From Candidatus Omnitrophota bacterium (GTDB taxonomy: Bacteria; Omnitrophota; Omnitrophia; Omnitrophales; Aquincolibacteriaceae): DNA of 64,000 bases. Every line of letters starts with the position of its first letter. Position 1 is the stretch's first letter. The notes beneath the pieces were generated by a model, which made no database searches, was not told the origin of the DNA, and was given only the letters and a program-made list of their open reading frames with translations. Made by a program: the position numbers and the translations under genes. This document shows positions 52,754 through 61,620 of the stretch, one piece after another. The stretch covers positions 48,648 to 112,647 of the forward strand of contig JAKLFP010000004.1 in NCBI GenBank assembly GCA_022711115.1, written 5' to 3'.

Positions 52754-55700
52754 ATGAATATTCATCCTTTCCTGAAACGACTCAATGAGAAGGTTCTTGT
52801 CTTCGACGGTGCGCTTGGAACCAATCTGCAGAAACTCGGGCTGACGCCTTCGGATTTCAACGGTAAAGACGGTTGCAACGAATATTTGGTCATAACGAAG
52901 CCTGATGCTGTTCGAAGCGTCCACGAAAGTTTCCTGCAAGCCGGTTGCGATGTTATCGAAACCAACAGTTTTGGGTGCAACCGGATCGTACTTGCCGAGT
53001 ATGGTTTGGAAAACAAGGTTGTGGAACTGAATGAAAAAGCGGCGCGTCTTGCCAAAGAAGTTGCCAACAAATATTCAACGCCGGATCATCCGCGCTTTGT
53101 CATGGGTTCTGTGGGTCCCGGGACCAAATTGCCGTCGCTGGGGCATATTGGCTTTGCCGAATTAAAAAAGGCGTACAAGGTGCAGTTCCAGGGACTTATC
53201 GCGGGCGGTGTGGACGGTCTTCTCATTGAAACCTGCCAGGATCTTCTCCAGACCAAGATCGCTATCATTGCGGCTGAGGAGTATTTCGCACAGATGGGAA
53301 GACGTCTGCCTCTGATGGCACAAGTTACTTTTGAATCGACGGGAACGATGCTGCTGGGAACCGATGTCAACGCCGTGATTGCAACGCTTGAAATGTTCCC
53401 CGTGGATGTGATCGGGCTGAATTGTGCGACTGGTCCTGCGGAAATGGCCGATCATGTCCGCGCGTTTTGTGAAAATTCTATCAAGCCTATATCGGTGCTG
53501 CCGAATGCCGGACTTCCGGAAAATATCGGTGGTGTGGCACACTATCATCTGACACCGCAAGAGCTCGCGGATTTTCATGAACGATTTGTGAAGGAATTCG
53601 GGGTCTCGATTGTCGGTGGTTGTTGCGGGACGACACCGGAACACCTTAAGGCCGTCGTCGAACGTGTGGGGACCTGTGTTCCTAAAAAACGCACACCGAA
53701 ACATGACCCGGGTTGTGCCAGTCTTTATGGAGTGATGTCCTACACGCAAAAACCCGCCCCGCTTTTGATCGGAGAGCAAACAAATGCCAATGGAAGCAAG
53801 AAATTCAAACAGCTTCTTGAACGGGACGATTACGATGCCATCACGGAGATGGCACGCGATGCGGTGAAAGAGGGTGCGCACTTGGTGGACCTTTGCGTTG
53901 CGTTTGTCGGGAGGGACGAAAAAAAGGATATGATCGAGACGGTCAAGCGGTTCAACCAGCAGGTCACGGTTCCTTTGATGATCGATTCTACAGAGCCGCA
54001 GGTCATCGAAGAGGCTCTGAAACACATTGCCGGCAAGGCTATCATTAATTCCATCAACTTGGAAGACGGCGGGCAGAGGCTTCGCAAAATTTGTGGCTTT
54101 GCAAAAAAATATGGCGCCGGTCTTGTTGCCCTTGTGATCGATGAAAAGGGCATGGCGAAAATGAAAGATGAAAAGCTCAGGATCGCGAGAAGGATTCATG
54201 AGATCGTTACCAAAGAGTTCGGGATCCGTTCGGAGGATCTTTTTTTTGATATGCTGACTTTTACCCTTGGCAGCGGCAGTGAAGAATTCCGCAATGCCGC
54301 AGTGGACACCCTGGCGGCTATACGCGAACTCAAGCGCGAATTTCCGGAAGTTCATACGGTCCTTGGGGTCAGCAATATTTCATTTGGACTGGCACCCCAT
54401 GCGCGCCAGGTACTAAACAGTGTTTTCCTGAATGATGCCGTGGCCGCAGGACTCGACGCGGCCATTGTTCATGCCAAAAAGATCATCCCACTCTTCAAGA
54501 TTGGAGAGGACGATCTGGATATCGCAAAGAAACTTCTTTATAACCAGTGGACGGACGGCAAAGATCCTCTTCAGCGCTTCATAGCACATTTTGAACAAAA
54601 GAATCCTGCGCCATTGAGGCAGGAGGTTTCCCAACCTTCCGGAACAATTGAAGAGACCCTGAAAAACCACATTTTGAACGGAAGTGCGGAAAACCTGGAA
54701 GCCCATCTTGATGAAGCCAAGGAAAAATATCCGCCCCTTGAGATTATCAATAATTTTTTGTTGGGAGGGATGAAAGTGGTAGGGGAGCTCTTCGGTTCGG
54801 GAAAAATGCAGCTTCCTTTTGTTCTTCAGTCCGCGGAAGTGATGAAAAAAGCAGTGAACTATCTTGAACGCTTCATGGAGAAAGAAGGAGGGCAGGAGCG
54901 AGGACGGATCGTGCTTGCGACCGTGAAGGGCGATGTGCATGACATCGGCAAAAATCTAGTGGATATCATTCTTACGAATAACGGTTACAAAGTGATCAAT
55001 CTTGGCATCAAACAGCCGATCGACGCGATTCTGAAATCCGCCTTGGAAAGTAAAGCGGATGCTATCGGGCTTTCCGGCCTTTTGGTCAAGTCGACGTTGA
55101 TCATGAGAGAAAATCTAGAGGAAATGAATCAGCGCGGCATGAAACTGCCCGTCATTTGCGGCGGCGCAGCCTTGACGGAGCGGTATGTGGAAAAAGATTT
55201 GGCGCAAACGTATCGCGGGCCTGTCTATTACGGGCGCGATGCTTTTTCTGCGCTTAAAATCATGGAGAAGATCAAAACGGGGACTGCTCGTCCAGAAGAA
55301 AACCTCGTCCCTGCGGCGAAGCCAGAGTCCGCCGTGCCTGTGGCGGCAGGGGCATCATCGTCCTCTGCGTCTCGGGAAGATTTGAGGCGCAAAGCGTCTC
55401 GTGGCCCTTCCTTTCATATTCATCGGGATAATCCTATCCCCAAGGTTCCTTTTTTAGGTTACAGGATTCTTAAAAATATTCCCTTGCCCGAGGTTTTTAA
55501 ATGGGTCAATAAAACAGCGCTTTACCGCATGCAGTGGCAATTTAAGCAAGGAGAGAGAACGTCGCGTGAATTTGAGCTTTATTTGCAGGAGAACGTCGAG
55601 CCTATTTTTGAGCGTTTTACAACGAAAGCGATTCGTGAAAAATGGCTGGAGCCTAAGGTGATTTATGGTTATTACCGCTGCTATTCCGAGAATAATGACC

Positions 55701-56227
55701 TCGTGGTCGTAGATGCGGCAGGGAACCAAGAATTGGTTCGTTTTACTTTTCCGCGTCAGAGACGGGAACCCTTTGAATGCATCTCAGATTTTTTTAGGCC
55801 CAAAGGTTCCACGGAACTTGATGTTGCGGGCTTTCACATTGTGACTATGGGAAAACGCGCAGCCGAGATGGAAAAAAAGCTTTTCGAAGAGAATAAATAT
55901 ATTGAATATCTTTATCTTCACGGGCTTTCCGTGGAAGCAGCTGAAGCTTTGGCGGAATATACGCATGCGTTGATCCGCCGCGACATGGGGATTCATGGGC
56001 AGGATCGCCGCAGCAAAGAGGAACTTTTTCGGCAGGGATATCAAGGATCCCGCTACAGTTTTGGATATCCCGCATGCCCGGTTTTAGAGGATCAAAAAAA
56101 ACTTTTTCTTTTGCTTCCCGGAGAAAAGATCGGAGTGCATTTGAGCGAGACTTTTCAAATGATACCCGAGCAATCCACCTCAGCCATTATTGCCCATCAT
56201 CATCAGGCCAAGTACTTCAGCGTTTGA
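52754..56227 (+). CDS. metH: Cobalamin-dependent methionine synthase
   Basis: The 1157-residue enzyme moves a methyl group from methyltetrahydrofolate via cobalamin to homocysteine. All four modules are present. The homocysteine domain (about residues 1-310) has FDGALGTNLQ and GGCCGTTPEH with zinc Cys. The pterin domain (about 335-620) has GEQTNANGSKKF and MIDSTEP. The B12 domain (about 640-890) has DVHDIGKNLV with the cobalt-binding His, and GLSGLL. The C-terminal reactivation domain (about 930-1157) has RRDMGI, GSRYSFGYPACP, and ends SAIIAHHHQAKYFSV. An Ala/Ser/Pro linker precedes the last module. The start at 52754 fits the -10 element. The enzyme needs B12; no B12 genes are nearby. Confidence 0.97.
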   Translation: MNIHPFLKRLNEKVLVFDGALGTNLQKLGLTPSDFNGKDGCNEYLVITKPDAVRSVHESFLQAGCDVIETNSFGCNRIVLAEYGLENKVVELNEKAARLAKEVANKYSTPDHPRFVMGSVGPGTKLPSLGHIGFAELKKAYKVQFQGLIAGGVDGLLIETCQDLLQTKIAIIAAEEYFAQMGRRLPLMAQVTFESTGTMLLGTDVNAVIATLEMFPVDVIGLNCATGPAEMADHVRAFCENSIKPISVLPNAGLPENIGGVAHYHLTPQELADFHERFVKEFGVSIVGGCCGTTPEHLKAVVERVGTCVPKKRTPKHDPGCASLYGVMSYTQKPAPLLIGEQTNANGSKKFKQLLERDDYDAITEMARDAVKEGAHLVDLCVAFVGRDEKKDMIETVKRFNQQVTVPLMIDSTEPQVIEEALKHIAGKAIINSINLEDGGQRLRKICGFAKKYGAGLVALVIDEKGMAKMKDEKLRIARRIHEIVTKEFGIRSEDLFFDMLTFTLGSGSEEFRNAAVDTLAAIRELKREFPEVHTVLGVSNISFGLAPHARQVLNSVFLNDAVAAGLDAAIVHAKKIIPLFKIGEDDLDIAKKLLYNQWTDGKDPLQRFIAHFEQKNPAPLRQEVSQPSGTIEETLKNHILNGSAENLEAHLDEAKEKYPPLEIINNFLLGGMKVVGELFGSGKMQLPFVLQSAEVMKKAVNYLERFMEKEGGQERGRIVLATVKGDVHDIGKNLVDIILTNNGYKVINLGIKQPIDAILKSALESKADAIGLSGLLVKSTLIMRENLEEMNQRGMKLPVICGGAALTERYVEKDLAQTYRGPVYYGRDAFSALKIMEKIKTGTARPEENLVPAAKPESAVPVAAGASSSSASREDLRRKASRGPSFHIHRDNPIPKVPFLGYRILKNIPLPEVFKWVNKTALYRMQWQFKQGERTSREFELYLQENVEPIFERFTTKAIREKWLEPKVIYGYYRCYSENNDLVVVDAAGNQELVRFTFPRQRREPFECISDFFRPKGSTELDVAGFHIVTMGKRAAEMEKKLFEENKYIEYLYLHGLSVEAAEALAEYTHALIRRDMGIHGQDRRSKEELFRQGYQGSRYSFGYPACPVLEDQKKLFLLLPGEKIGVHLSETFQMIPEQSTSAIIAHHHQAKYFSV

Positions 56228-56239
56228 AGTTTTCGGGTT

Positions 56240-57394
56240 TCAAGCGCCGGCGGGGGTGTTAAACGAGACAAAGAAAGTAGTGCCCTTGCCCTCGATCGAT
56301 TCAAACCAAGCTTTCCCTTTAAGATATTGCTCCGTAAATAGTTTTACGCTGTAGGTGCCTAATCCGCGGCCACGTCCCTTGGTGCTGAAAGAGCGCTGAA
56401 AAATCTGATGTCGTACTTCTTCGGTCATCACGGAAGGGTTGTGTACGGAAAATATTTTTTGATTGCTTTCTTCCTGATAGACCAACGCGATGGTGTCTCC
56501 CTCGGAAGCTGCCTCCAGGGCATTTTTAACAAGATTGCCTAAAATACGCCAGAAGAGAACCGGGTCTGTGTGGATTCTGGCGCCTGGGCAGAGATTCTTG
56601 ACCACGATTTTTTTATTTATGGCGAGCTGATTTTTTTCATAAAAAGTTGAAAATTCATGAAGCGTGCTTGTAATATCGACATCCTGCAGCTTGAGTTGGT
56701 AGGTGCCTTCTTCTGCGTTTAAAAGATCCCGTTGTTCCAGAATGGAATGGGATAAGCGTTCGGTGAAGCGGAAAATATTTAAAAACACATCGTCTGTTTT
56801 GGGAGCAAAGCCGTCTTTGGCATTTTCAGCATAGCCTTTTAAGATCGCGGTGTCATTCAGTACATCATGAAAAAAAACACGCTCAAGTGCGGCACGGCGT
56901 TTTTCATCCTGGATATCCCGGATAACGAAAAAAGTGAGGGCGATGTTTTTAAGAGTAACCGGAATAGCCCAGACTCTTAGATCTAAGGCACGCGCCTTAC
57001 CCGAAGGTTCATGAATGGTGATCCGGCATTCGTTGGATGCCTTCTGCCCCTTCTGAGCAGTCAAGATTGCCTGGACAGCGCCACACTCCTTGCAAAATTC
57101 TGAAGTGCCACAGCCGGCCGGTTCATCCTCTGCATGGATACAATGAAAGATCTCGCCAGGACGCTTACCCAAGAGGCTGTCGGGAGATTCAATGCCGAGA
57201 AGATGGAGAAGCTGCTGATTGCAATAAACGGTTTGGCGGTTTTGATCAAGGATCATGATGACTTCGGGGAAGAGGTTAAGAGCTTCTGTGAAGAGTTTGC
57301 TGTCGATGATGATTCCCCGGGCGGCAGCGATTTCCTGAGGCTGTGACCGGGTAGGGGATGCGAATTTTGTATTTTCCACTTTATTCCTCATCAT
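56240..57394 (-). CDS. PAS-domain sensor histidine kinase with cysteine cluster
   Basis: The 384-residue soluble kinase has no membrane segment. A PAS domain (about residues 37-165) contains a cluster C-x9-C-x5-C-x2-C around residues 84-103, which could bind a metal or sense redox. The dimerisation helix has the phospho-acceptor His in ERVFFHDVLNDTAILKGY (about residue 175). The HATPase domain has the N-box NLVKNALEAA, the F-box IFQRSFSTKGRGRGLGTYS and a G-box GKGTTFFVSF. No response regulator lies nearby. It converges on metH with a 12-nt gap. The start is uncertain: ATG 57394, or a GTG a few codons later behind GAGGAAT. Confidence 0.85.
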   Translation of the reverse strand: MMRNKVENTKFASPTRSQPQEIAAARGIIIDSKLFTEALNLFPEVIMILDQNRQTVYCNQQLLHLLGIESPDSLLGKRPGEIFHCIHAEDEPAGCGTSEFCKECGAVQAILTAQKGQKASNECRITIHEPSGKARALDLRVWAIPVTLKNIALTFFVIRDIQDEKRRAALERVFFHDVLNDTAILKGYAENAKDGFAPKTDDVFLNIFRFTERLSHSILEQRDLLNAEEGTYQLKLQDVDITSTLHEFSTFYEKNQLAINKKIVVKNLCPGARIHTDPVLFWRILGNLVKNALEAASEGDTIALVYQEESNQKIFSVHNPSVMTEEVRHQIFQRSFSTKGRGRGLGTYSVKLFTEQYLKGKAWFESIEGKGTTFFVSFNTPAGA

Positions 57395-57471
57395 CAGTGA
57401 AACGAAACAAAAAAATCCGTCACGTCATGGCCTCGCGACACTGCTAAAACAGGGAAACGTTCAAGGGCTGT

Positions 57472-59259
57472 TTATTTCGATAAAGCAGAGTGATGTAATT
57501 TTTCAGCTAAGGACCGGTATTCCTGCCAGATGGCTTCCGGCATCTGAGCACCGAACTGGCTGAGATACTTTTCAATATCCTGAAGTTCTGCGGTCCATTC
57601 AGAAGGATCGACCATGAAAAGTTGTTCAATCTTCGCTTTCGGAACATCCAGTCCGGAAAGATCGAAATCTTTGAGGTCTGGAAGGAGACCAAGCGCAGAA
57701 TCTTTGGCGCTTGCTTTTCCTTCTACCCGGTCGATGATCCATTTCAGCACACGGATATTTTCTCCGAATCCCGGCCAGATAAACTTGCCGTTTTCATCGG
57801 TACGGAACCAATTGATGGAAAAAATCTTGGGGGCGTGTTTCAGTTTTTTCCCGATATTGAGCCAATGGCCAAAATAATCCCCCATGTTATAACCGCAAAA
57901 GGGAAGCATGGCCATCGGATCACGGCGAAGAACGCCGACTTGGTGCGCCGCGGCGGCTGTTGTTTCGGAACCTGTGCGCGTTCCGAGGAATACGCCGTGC
58001 TGCCAGCTGAATGCTTCCATAACCAAAGGAATCAGCTTGCTTCGGCGGCCGCCAAGTAAAATCGCCGAAATCGGAACACCGTTCGGGTTATCAATTTCTT
58101 TAGAAAGTGTCGGGCAATTATACATAGAAACCGTAAATCTGGAATTCGGGTGAGCTGCTTTGCTTCCTTTCGAAGGATCCCAAGCGTTTCCCTGCCAATC
58201 GATGACATTTTTGGGTGTTGTTCCATCCAGTCCTTCCCACCAAGGTTCATGGGTATCCGCATCGAGGGCAGTATTGGTGTAAAAAGTCGGAAAGAAGTCC
58301 GAGTTTTTGAGTGTTTTGATCATGTTGGGGTTGGTCTTTAGAGATGTTCCGGGAGCGACACCGAAGAAACCGGCTTCCGGATTGATCGCATAAAGACGTC
58401 CGTCAGGTCCGACATTGAGCCACGCGATATCATCGCCCAAGGTCCAGATTTTGTAACCCGGCAAAGCGGATTGCATCAGCGCAAGGTTTGTTTTTCCACA
58501 GGCAGAGGGTAACGCAGCGGCCATATAAGTGACATTACCTTTGGGATCTTCGATTCCCATAATTAGCATATGCTCCGCAAGCCAACCTTCTTTTAAGCCG
58601 AGACAAGAAGCAATACGAAGCGCAAAGCATTTTTTTCCAAGAAGCGCATTGCCGCCGTAACCGGAACCGAAGCTCCATACGAGATTTTCCTGCGGGAAAT
58701 GCATAATAAAACGACGTTCGGGGTTCAAATCACCGATGGAGTGAAGACCGCGTACGAAATTTTCAGAATGACCGATACGATCTAATGCGTCCTTGCCCAT
58801 GCGGGTCATGATGCGCATGCTGACAGCGACATAAGTATTGTCCGTGATTTGGACACAGGCCTTGGCGTACGGTGATTTCGGATGACCCATCATGTAGGGA
58901 AGGACATAGAGGGTCCGGCCTTTCATGCAGCCATCAAAAAGTTTGATCATTTTTTCTTTGGCTTCTTTGGGATCCATCCAGTGATTGTTCGGTCCGGCGG
59001 TGTCTTTGTCCGGATGACAGATAAAGGTTAACTGTTCGGTGCGGGCGACATCATTGGGATGAGAACGATGCAAATACGCGTTTGGCCAGTGCTTGTCATT
59101 GAGTTTCTGAAAAACGGGTTTGCCGTTGAGTTTTTCTTCCTTGATGCCGACTTCAATGAGTCTTTTAGCCTCTTCTTCCGAGCCGTTGCACCAATAAATC
59201 TTGTCCGGCTTTGTCAGTTTCGCTTGTTCCTCAACCCATTTTTCTACAGCGTTTGCCAT
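57472..59259 (-). CDS. pckG: Phosphoenolpyruvate carboxykinase (GTP)
   Basis: The 595-residue cytosolic enzyme interconverts oxaloacetate and GTP with PEP, CO2 and GDP, linking the TCA cycle to gluconeogenesis. Conserved features are WCNGSEEEA, RTEQLTFICHP, SFGSGYGGNALLGKKCFALRIAS, the P-loop LPSACGKTNLA with the reactive Cys, the metal-binding LGDDIAWLNVG, INPEAGFFGVAPGTS, ILLGGRRS, and FGENIRVLKW near the C-terminus. Length is normal. AAGGAG stands 5 nt before the ATG. Its promoter region shares a 33-nt element with the carbonic anhydrase gene. Confidence 0.96.
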   Translation of the reverse strand: MANAVEKWVEEQAKLTKPDKIYWCNGSEEEAKRLIEVGIKEEKLNGKPVFQKLNDKHWPNAYLHRSHPNDVARTEQLTFICHPDKDTAGPNNHWMDPKEAKEKMIKLFDGCMKGRTLYVLPYMMGHPKSPYAKACVQITDNTYVAVSMRIMTRMGKDALDRIGHSENFVRGLHSIGDLNPERRFIMHFPQENLVWSFGSGYGGNALLGKKCFALRIASCLGLKEGWLAEHMLIMGIEDPKGNVTYMAAALPSACGKTNLALMQSALPGYKIWTLGDDIAWLNVGPDGRLYAINPEAGFFGVAPGTSLKTNPNMIKTLKNSDFFPTFYTNTALDADTHEPWWEGLDGTTPKNVIDWQGNAWDPSKGSKAAHPNSRFTVSMYNCPTLSKEIDNPNGVPISAILLGGRRSKLIPLVMEAFSWQHGVFLGTRTGSETTAAAAHQVGVLRRDPMAMLPFCGYNMGDYFGHWLNIGKKLKHAPKIFSINWFRTDENGKFIWPGFGENIRVLKWIIDRVEGKASAKDSALGLLPDLKDFDLSGLDVPKAKIEQLFMVDPSEWTAELQDIEKYLSQFGAQMPEAIWQEYRSLAEKLHHSALSK

Positions 59260-59290
59260 TTTTTACTCCTTTATATGAAAATTAATTGGA

Positions 59291-59323
59291 ATGAAGTCTA
59301 CTGATGTAGAGGGAATTTGCAAG
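59291..59323 (-). promoter_or_regulatory. Shared 33-nt promoter-like element, copy 1 (pckG)
   Basis: On the minus strand CTTGCAA, a 16-nt spacer and TAGACT, followed by TCAT, form a promoter-like unit 31 nt before the pckG start. The 17-mer at 59291-59307 and the octamer at 59316-59323 recur at identical spacing upstream of the carbonic anhydrase gene (59934-59966). Confidence 0.65.
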
Positions 59324-59345
59324 GAGAAAATGGCTTCTTCCCGTT

Positions 59346-59900
59346 TCATTTTTCCTTGAGGATATAAAGGCGATTATCCTCAATTTTGAAAAATAGAGGA
59401 GCCACCACCACCTTAGGGTATCGTAAGCGAAGCCGTTTGACTTCACTGAGAACAAAATCAGTCTCATCGCCAATCTCGAACATAGAGGCATAACTATCAA
59501 AATGTTCCAAAGCAGCTTTTTCCCCCCAGCCGCCATATCTGATAAGACCTTTAATGAATTGTTCTTTGCGTGCTTCGAGATGAACCATCCCGCAATGATT
59601 ATGTCCGATTAAGGCGATGTGCGAGACCTTTCCTACACCGATTGCATAAGATACTTTGAACTCACTGTACCGGAGGTTGGCTCCACCCGTTCTTAGAATG
59701 AAAGCAAAGTTATCCGGGATATGGAGGAACTTTCTGCTGTCCATGCACATACCGATCAAAAGCCTAGCTTGAGAATAAGGTTGAAAAGAGCGATTTAGAT
59801 TGTGGTATTCGAGCAAAAGCCCAATCGGAGTTTTACGGTATTTTGCCGGGATATCACGGATATGATTGATTGCCAAGGTCCGGTGCATAAGTCCTTTCAT
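59346..59900 (-). CDS. Beta-class carbonic anhydrase-like protein
   Basis: The product (184 residues from ATG 59900, 192 from ATG 59924) carries the beta-carbonic anhydrase zinc site: CMDSR with Cys and the Asp-Arg dyad at about residues 52-56, and HNHCG with the His and second Cys at about residues 99-103. LRTGGAN and VSHIALIGHNHCG are typical. Such enzymes interconvert CO2 and bicarbonate. I placed the start at 59900 because the upstream promoter-like element then has the same distance to the start as in pckG; ATG 59888, with AAAGGA close before it, is also possible. It may supply or remove bicarbonate/CO2 for PEP carboxykinase. Confidence 0.8.
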   Translation of the reverse strand: MKGLMHRTLAINHIRDIPAKYRKTPIGLLLEYHNLNRSFQPYSQARLLIGMCMDSRKFLHIPDNFAFILRTGGANLRYSEFKVSYAIGVGKVSHIALIGHNHCGMVHLEARKEQFIKGLIRYGGWGEKAALEHFDSYASMFEIGDETDFVLSEVKRLRLRYPKVVVAPLFFKIEDNRLYILKEK

Positions 59901-59933
59901 ACAATGATGATTGAAAAACAGCATTTTTGCTGG

Positions 59934-59966
59934 ATGAAGTCTACTGATGTCTTATTGGTTTGCAAG
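59934..59966 (-). promoter_or_regulatory. Shared 33-nt promoter-like element, copy 2 (carbonic anhydrase)
   Basis: Minus strand: TTGCAA, 16-nt spacer, TAGACT, then TCAT. It is identical to copy 1 in the 17-mer and in the outer octamer; the bases between them have diverged, as expected for a promoter spacer. Confidence 0.65.
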
Positions 59967-60272
59967 TAAAATAGCGCTTTTGTGTATGGAGGATAGTCGA
60001 ATCCAAAAGTGATAGGTATTTGTGGTATGACCCGTCAAGGTTGCGACGGTCGCCTGTCATCGAAAAAGCAAACCATAAAAACAGGAGTAATGAGAATGAA
60101 CACTTGGTTAGAAAGCCCTTCAACTTTAAGGCGTTGACCAAAATATTCTGGATTTACCGAAAAACAATTCGATTTAATGCGGTATTAATTTTTTTATCAA
60201 TCCGATCAAGCCGATGCCGTGCAGTTTTTCGTCAAGTTCTGGAAGCCTTTCTATTTGTGATGGCGGCTTGTG
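59967..60272. other. Intergenic region without a convincing gene
   Basis: A plus-strand frame at 60020-60310 has no Shine-Dalgarno sequence and no recognisable product and runs into the neighbouring gene. A GGTTGCGACGGTCGCC stretch near 60038-60053 could form a small hairpin. Nothing else is visible. Confidence 0.4.
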
Positions 60273-61481
60273 TTAAGGAAAATAAGAGGCATCCCGAATT
60301 AAATTCATAAAGCAAAAAATCACAAAAACATAAAGTGGAAATGTAAATAACAAGACTCGTTCGGAATCCTTCTCCTTAAACAGGAGGAAGAGTGCGATGG
60401 GTATAAACGAATACCGGATTTCGATGACAGGAAGCGGGAGTAGGAAAACAAGGGTGAAGGGGTAAAGAAGATAAAAAGATGGCCGGTGAAAGCGCGTGAC
60501 GCAAAGCGAAAGGACCGAATAGGCGATGGGCAAAAACGAGATGATTTTGTGCGGCTCCATGATATACATCAAAATGATGTTATGAACATAGCGCCCGATT
60601 TTGTTGTACCGGTGATCAACTTTAAAATAAAGGAGGTAAACAAGAAAGATCTCGATGAGGATCAGCCAGATGATTTTGTTTCGCTTTAGGAAATCCAGGA
60701 TCTTAGGAAAATTTTCAAGATTTTGAGGCAGGAAAAGGAAAAAGAAAATGAAAGCCGTGAAGTACACATTGCCGACATTCCAGTGGAGGAAATGGTTCCT
60801 TCTGTCTCCGAGAACAAAATCTTTATTCCAAATAAAAAAGAAGATCATCAGGACTGCCGCAAGAAAAAAGAAAGAAAATTTAGGAAGCCATTTCTTGACG
60901 TCCTCCCAACGATATTGGGGGTAGTAATTTTCGAAGTAGGTGATCCATCCAATAAACATGAGCCACAGGATATTGTTTTGACGCACGATGATGCTCAGGA
61001 TGCCGAAAATGCCGGCAAGCCAAAGCCTCTTGTTGAGCGCGGCCCATAAGGCCAGGAACACATAGAACATGGAATAAATGTCGGTATAAATAAGCGAGAA
61101 AAATGGAAAGAAAATTGGGCAAAGAAAGAAAAGGAAGGCCTTTTGCAATGCGGAGCTGCGGTCCATTTTTTTTGCCAGGAAAAAGTAAGCGAGTATACAA
61201 AAAAAAGAAAGGACCGTGGATATGAGACGCGCCGATGTTGTCGTCAGGTATTGAAAAGGCCAGCTAATGATCGCGATGGACCAATGATACCCGGGCAGGT
61301 AAGGGCAAGTGCTCGGAAGGAGCGTTTTACCTGTTAGGATATCCAGGATTTGTTGGCAGTGGACTTCTTCATCGGATATATTAAGAATGTTTTTAATAAA
61401 AAGAAAGTTGATGGTCAATATCATCAGCGTGGTGATAAAAAAGTAAAAACTTCCACGGGTTTCTTTATCGAATTTGATCAC
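60273..61481 (-). CDS. ALG10/DIE2-like membrane glycosyltransferase, copy 1
   Basis: The product of about 402 residues has around ten membrane helices. It follows the eukaryotic ALG10 (GT59) pattern: a luminal-loop acidic EEVHCQQI, CPYLPGYHWS, then IYTDIYSMFYVFLALWAA (ALG10 YTDT-like segment), the hallmark IVRQNNILWL, FVLGDRRNHF (ALG10 GDxxxH) and EIRYSFIP near the end (ALG10 EFRYFxxP). ALG10 adds the terminal glucose to lipid-linked N-glycan precursors; a dolichol- or undecaprenyl-linked substrate is inferred here. I prefer GTG 61481 with GAGGTGG before it over TTG 61499. It is one of three tandem copies. Confidence 0.75.
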   Translation of the reverse strand: MIKFDKETRGSFYFFITTLMILTINFLFIKNILNISDEEVHCQQILDILTGKTLLPSTCPYLPGYHWSIAIISWPFQYLTTTSARLISTVLSFFCILAYFFLAKKMDRSSALQKAFLFFLCPIFFPFFSLIYTDIYSMFYVFLALWAALNKRLWLAGIFGILSIIVRQNNILWLMFIGWITYFENYYPQYRWEDVKKWLPKFSFFFLAAVLMIFFFIWNKDFVLGDRRNHFLHWNVGNVYFTAFIFFFLFLPQNLENFPKILDFLKRNKIIWLILIEIFLVYLLYFKVDHRYNKIGRYVHNIILMYIMEPHKIISFLPIAYSVLSLCVTRFHRPSFYLLYPFTLVFLLPLPVIEIRYSFIPIALFLLFKEKDSERVLLFTFPLYVFVIFCFMNLIRDASYFP

Positions 61482-61620
61482 GGATTTGATCCACCTCAAA
61501 GATTAGAGATACTGAAAGAAAGACGGAATGTCCTGAAACTTTCGATACAAAGCTGCCCTCAAGCCGTCCTCTATGAATTTCGTCGTTTCCTTTAAAAAAT
61601 TCATCCATTTTACAAAATAT

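Noticed and set aside
53162..54355. Minus-strand frame of 397 codons opposite metH
   Set aside because: It is the shadow of the conserved metH coding sequence, has no recognisable product and has no ribosome binding site.
60020..60310. Plus-strand frame of 96 codons near the carbonic anhydrase gene
   Set aside because: It runs into the 3' end of the ALG10-like gene, has no ribosome binding site and shows no recognisable product.
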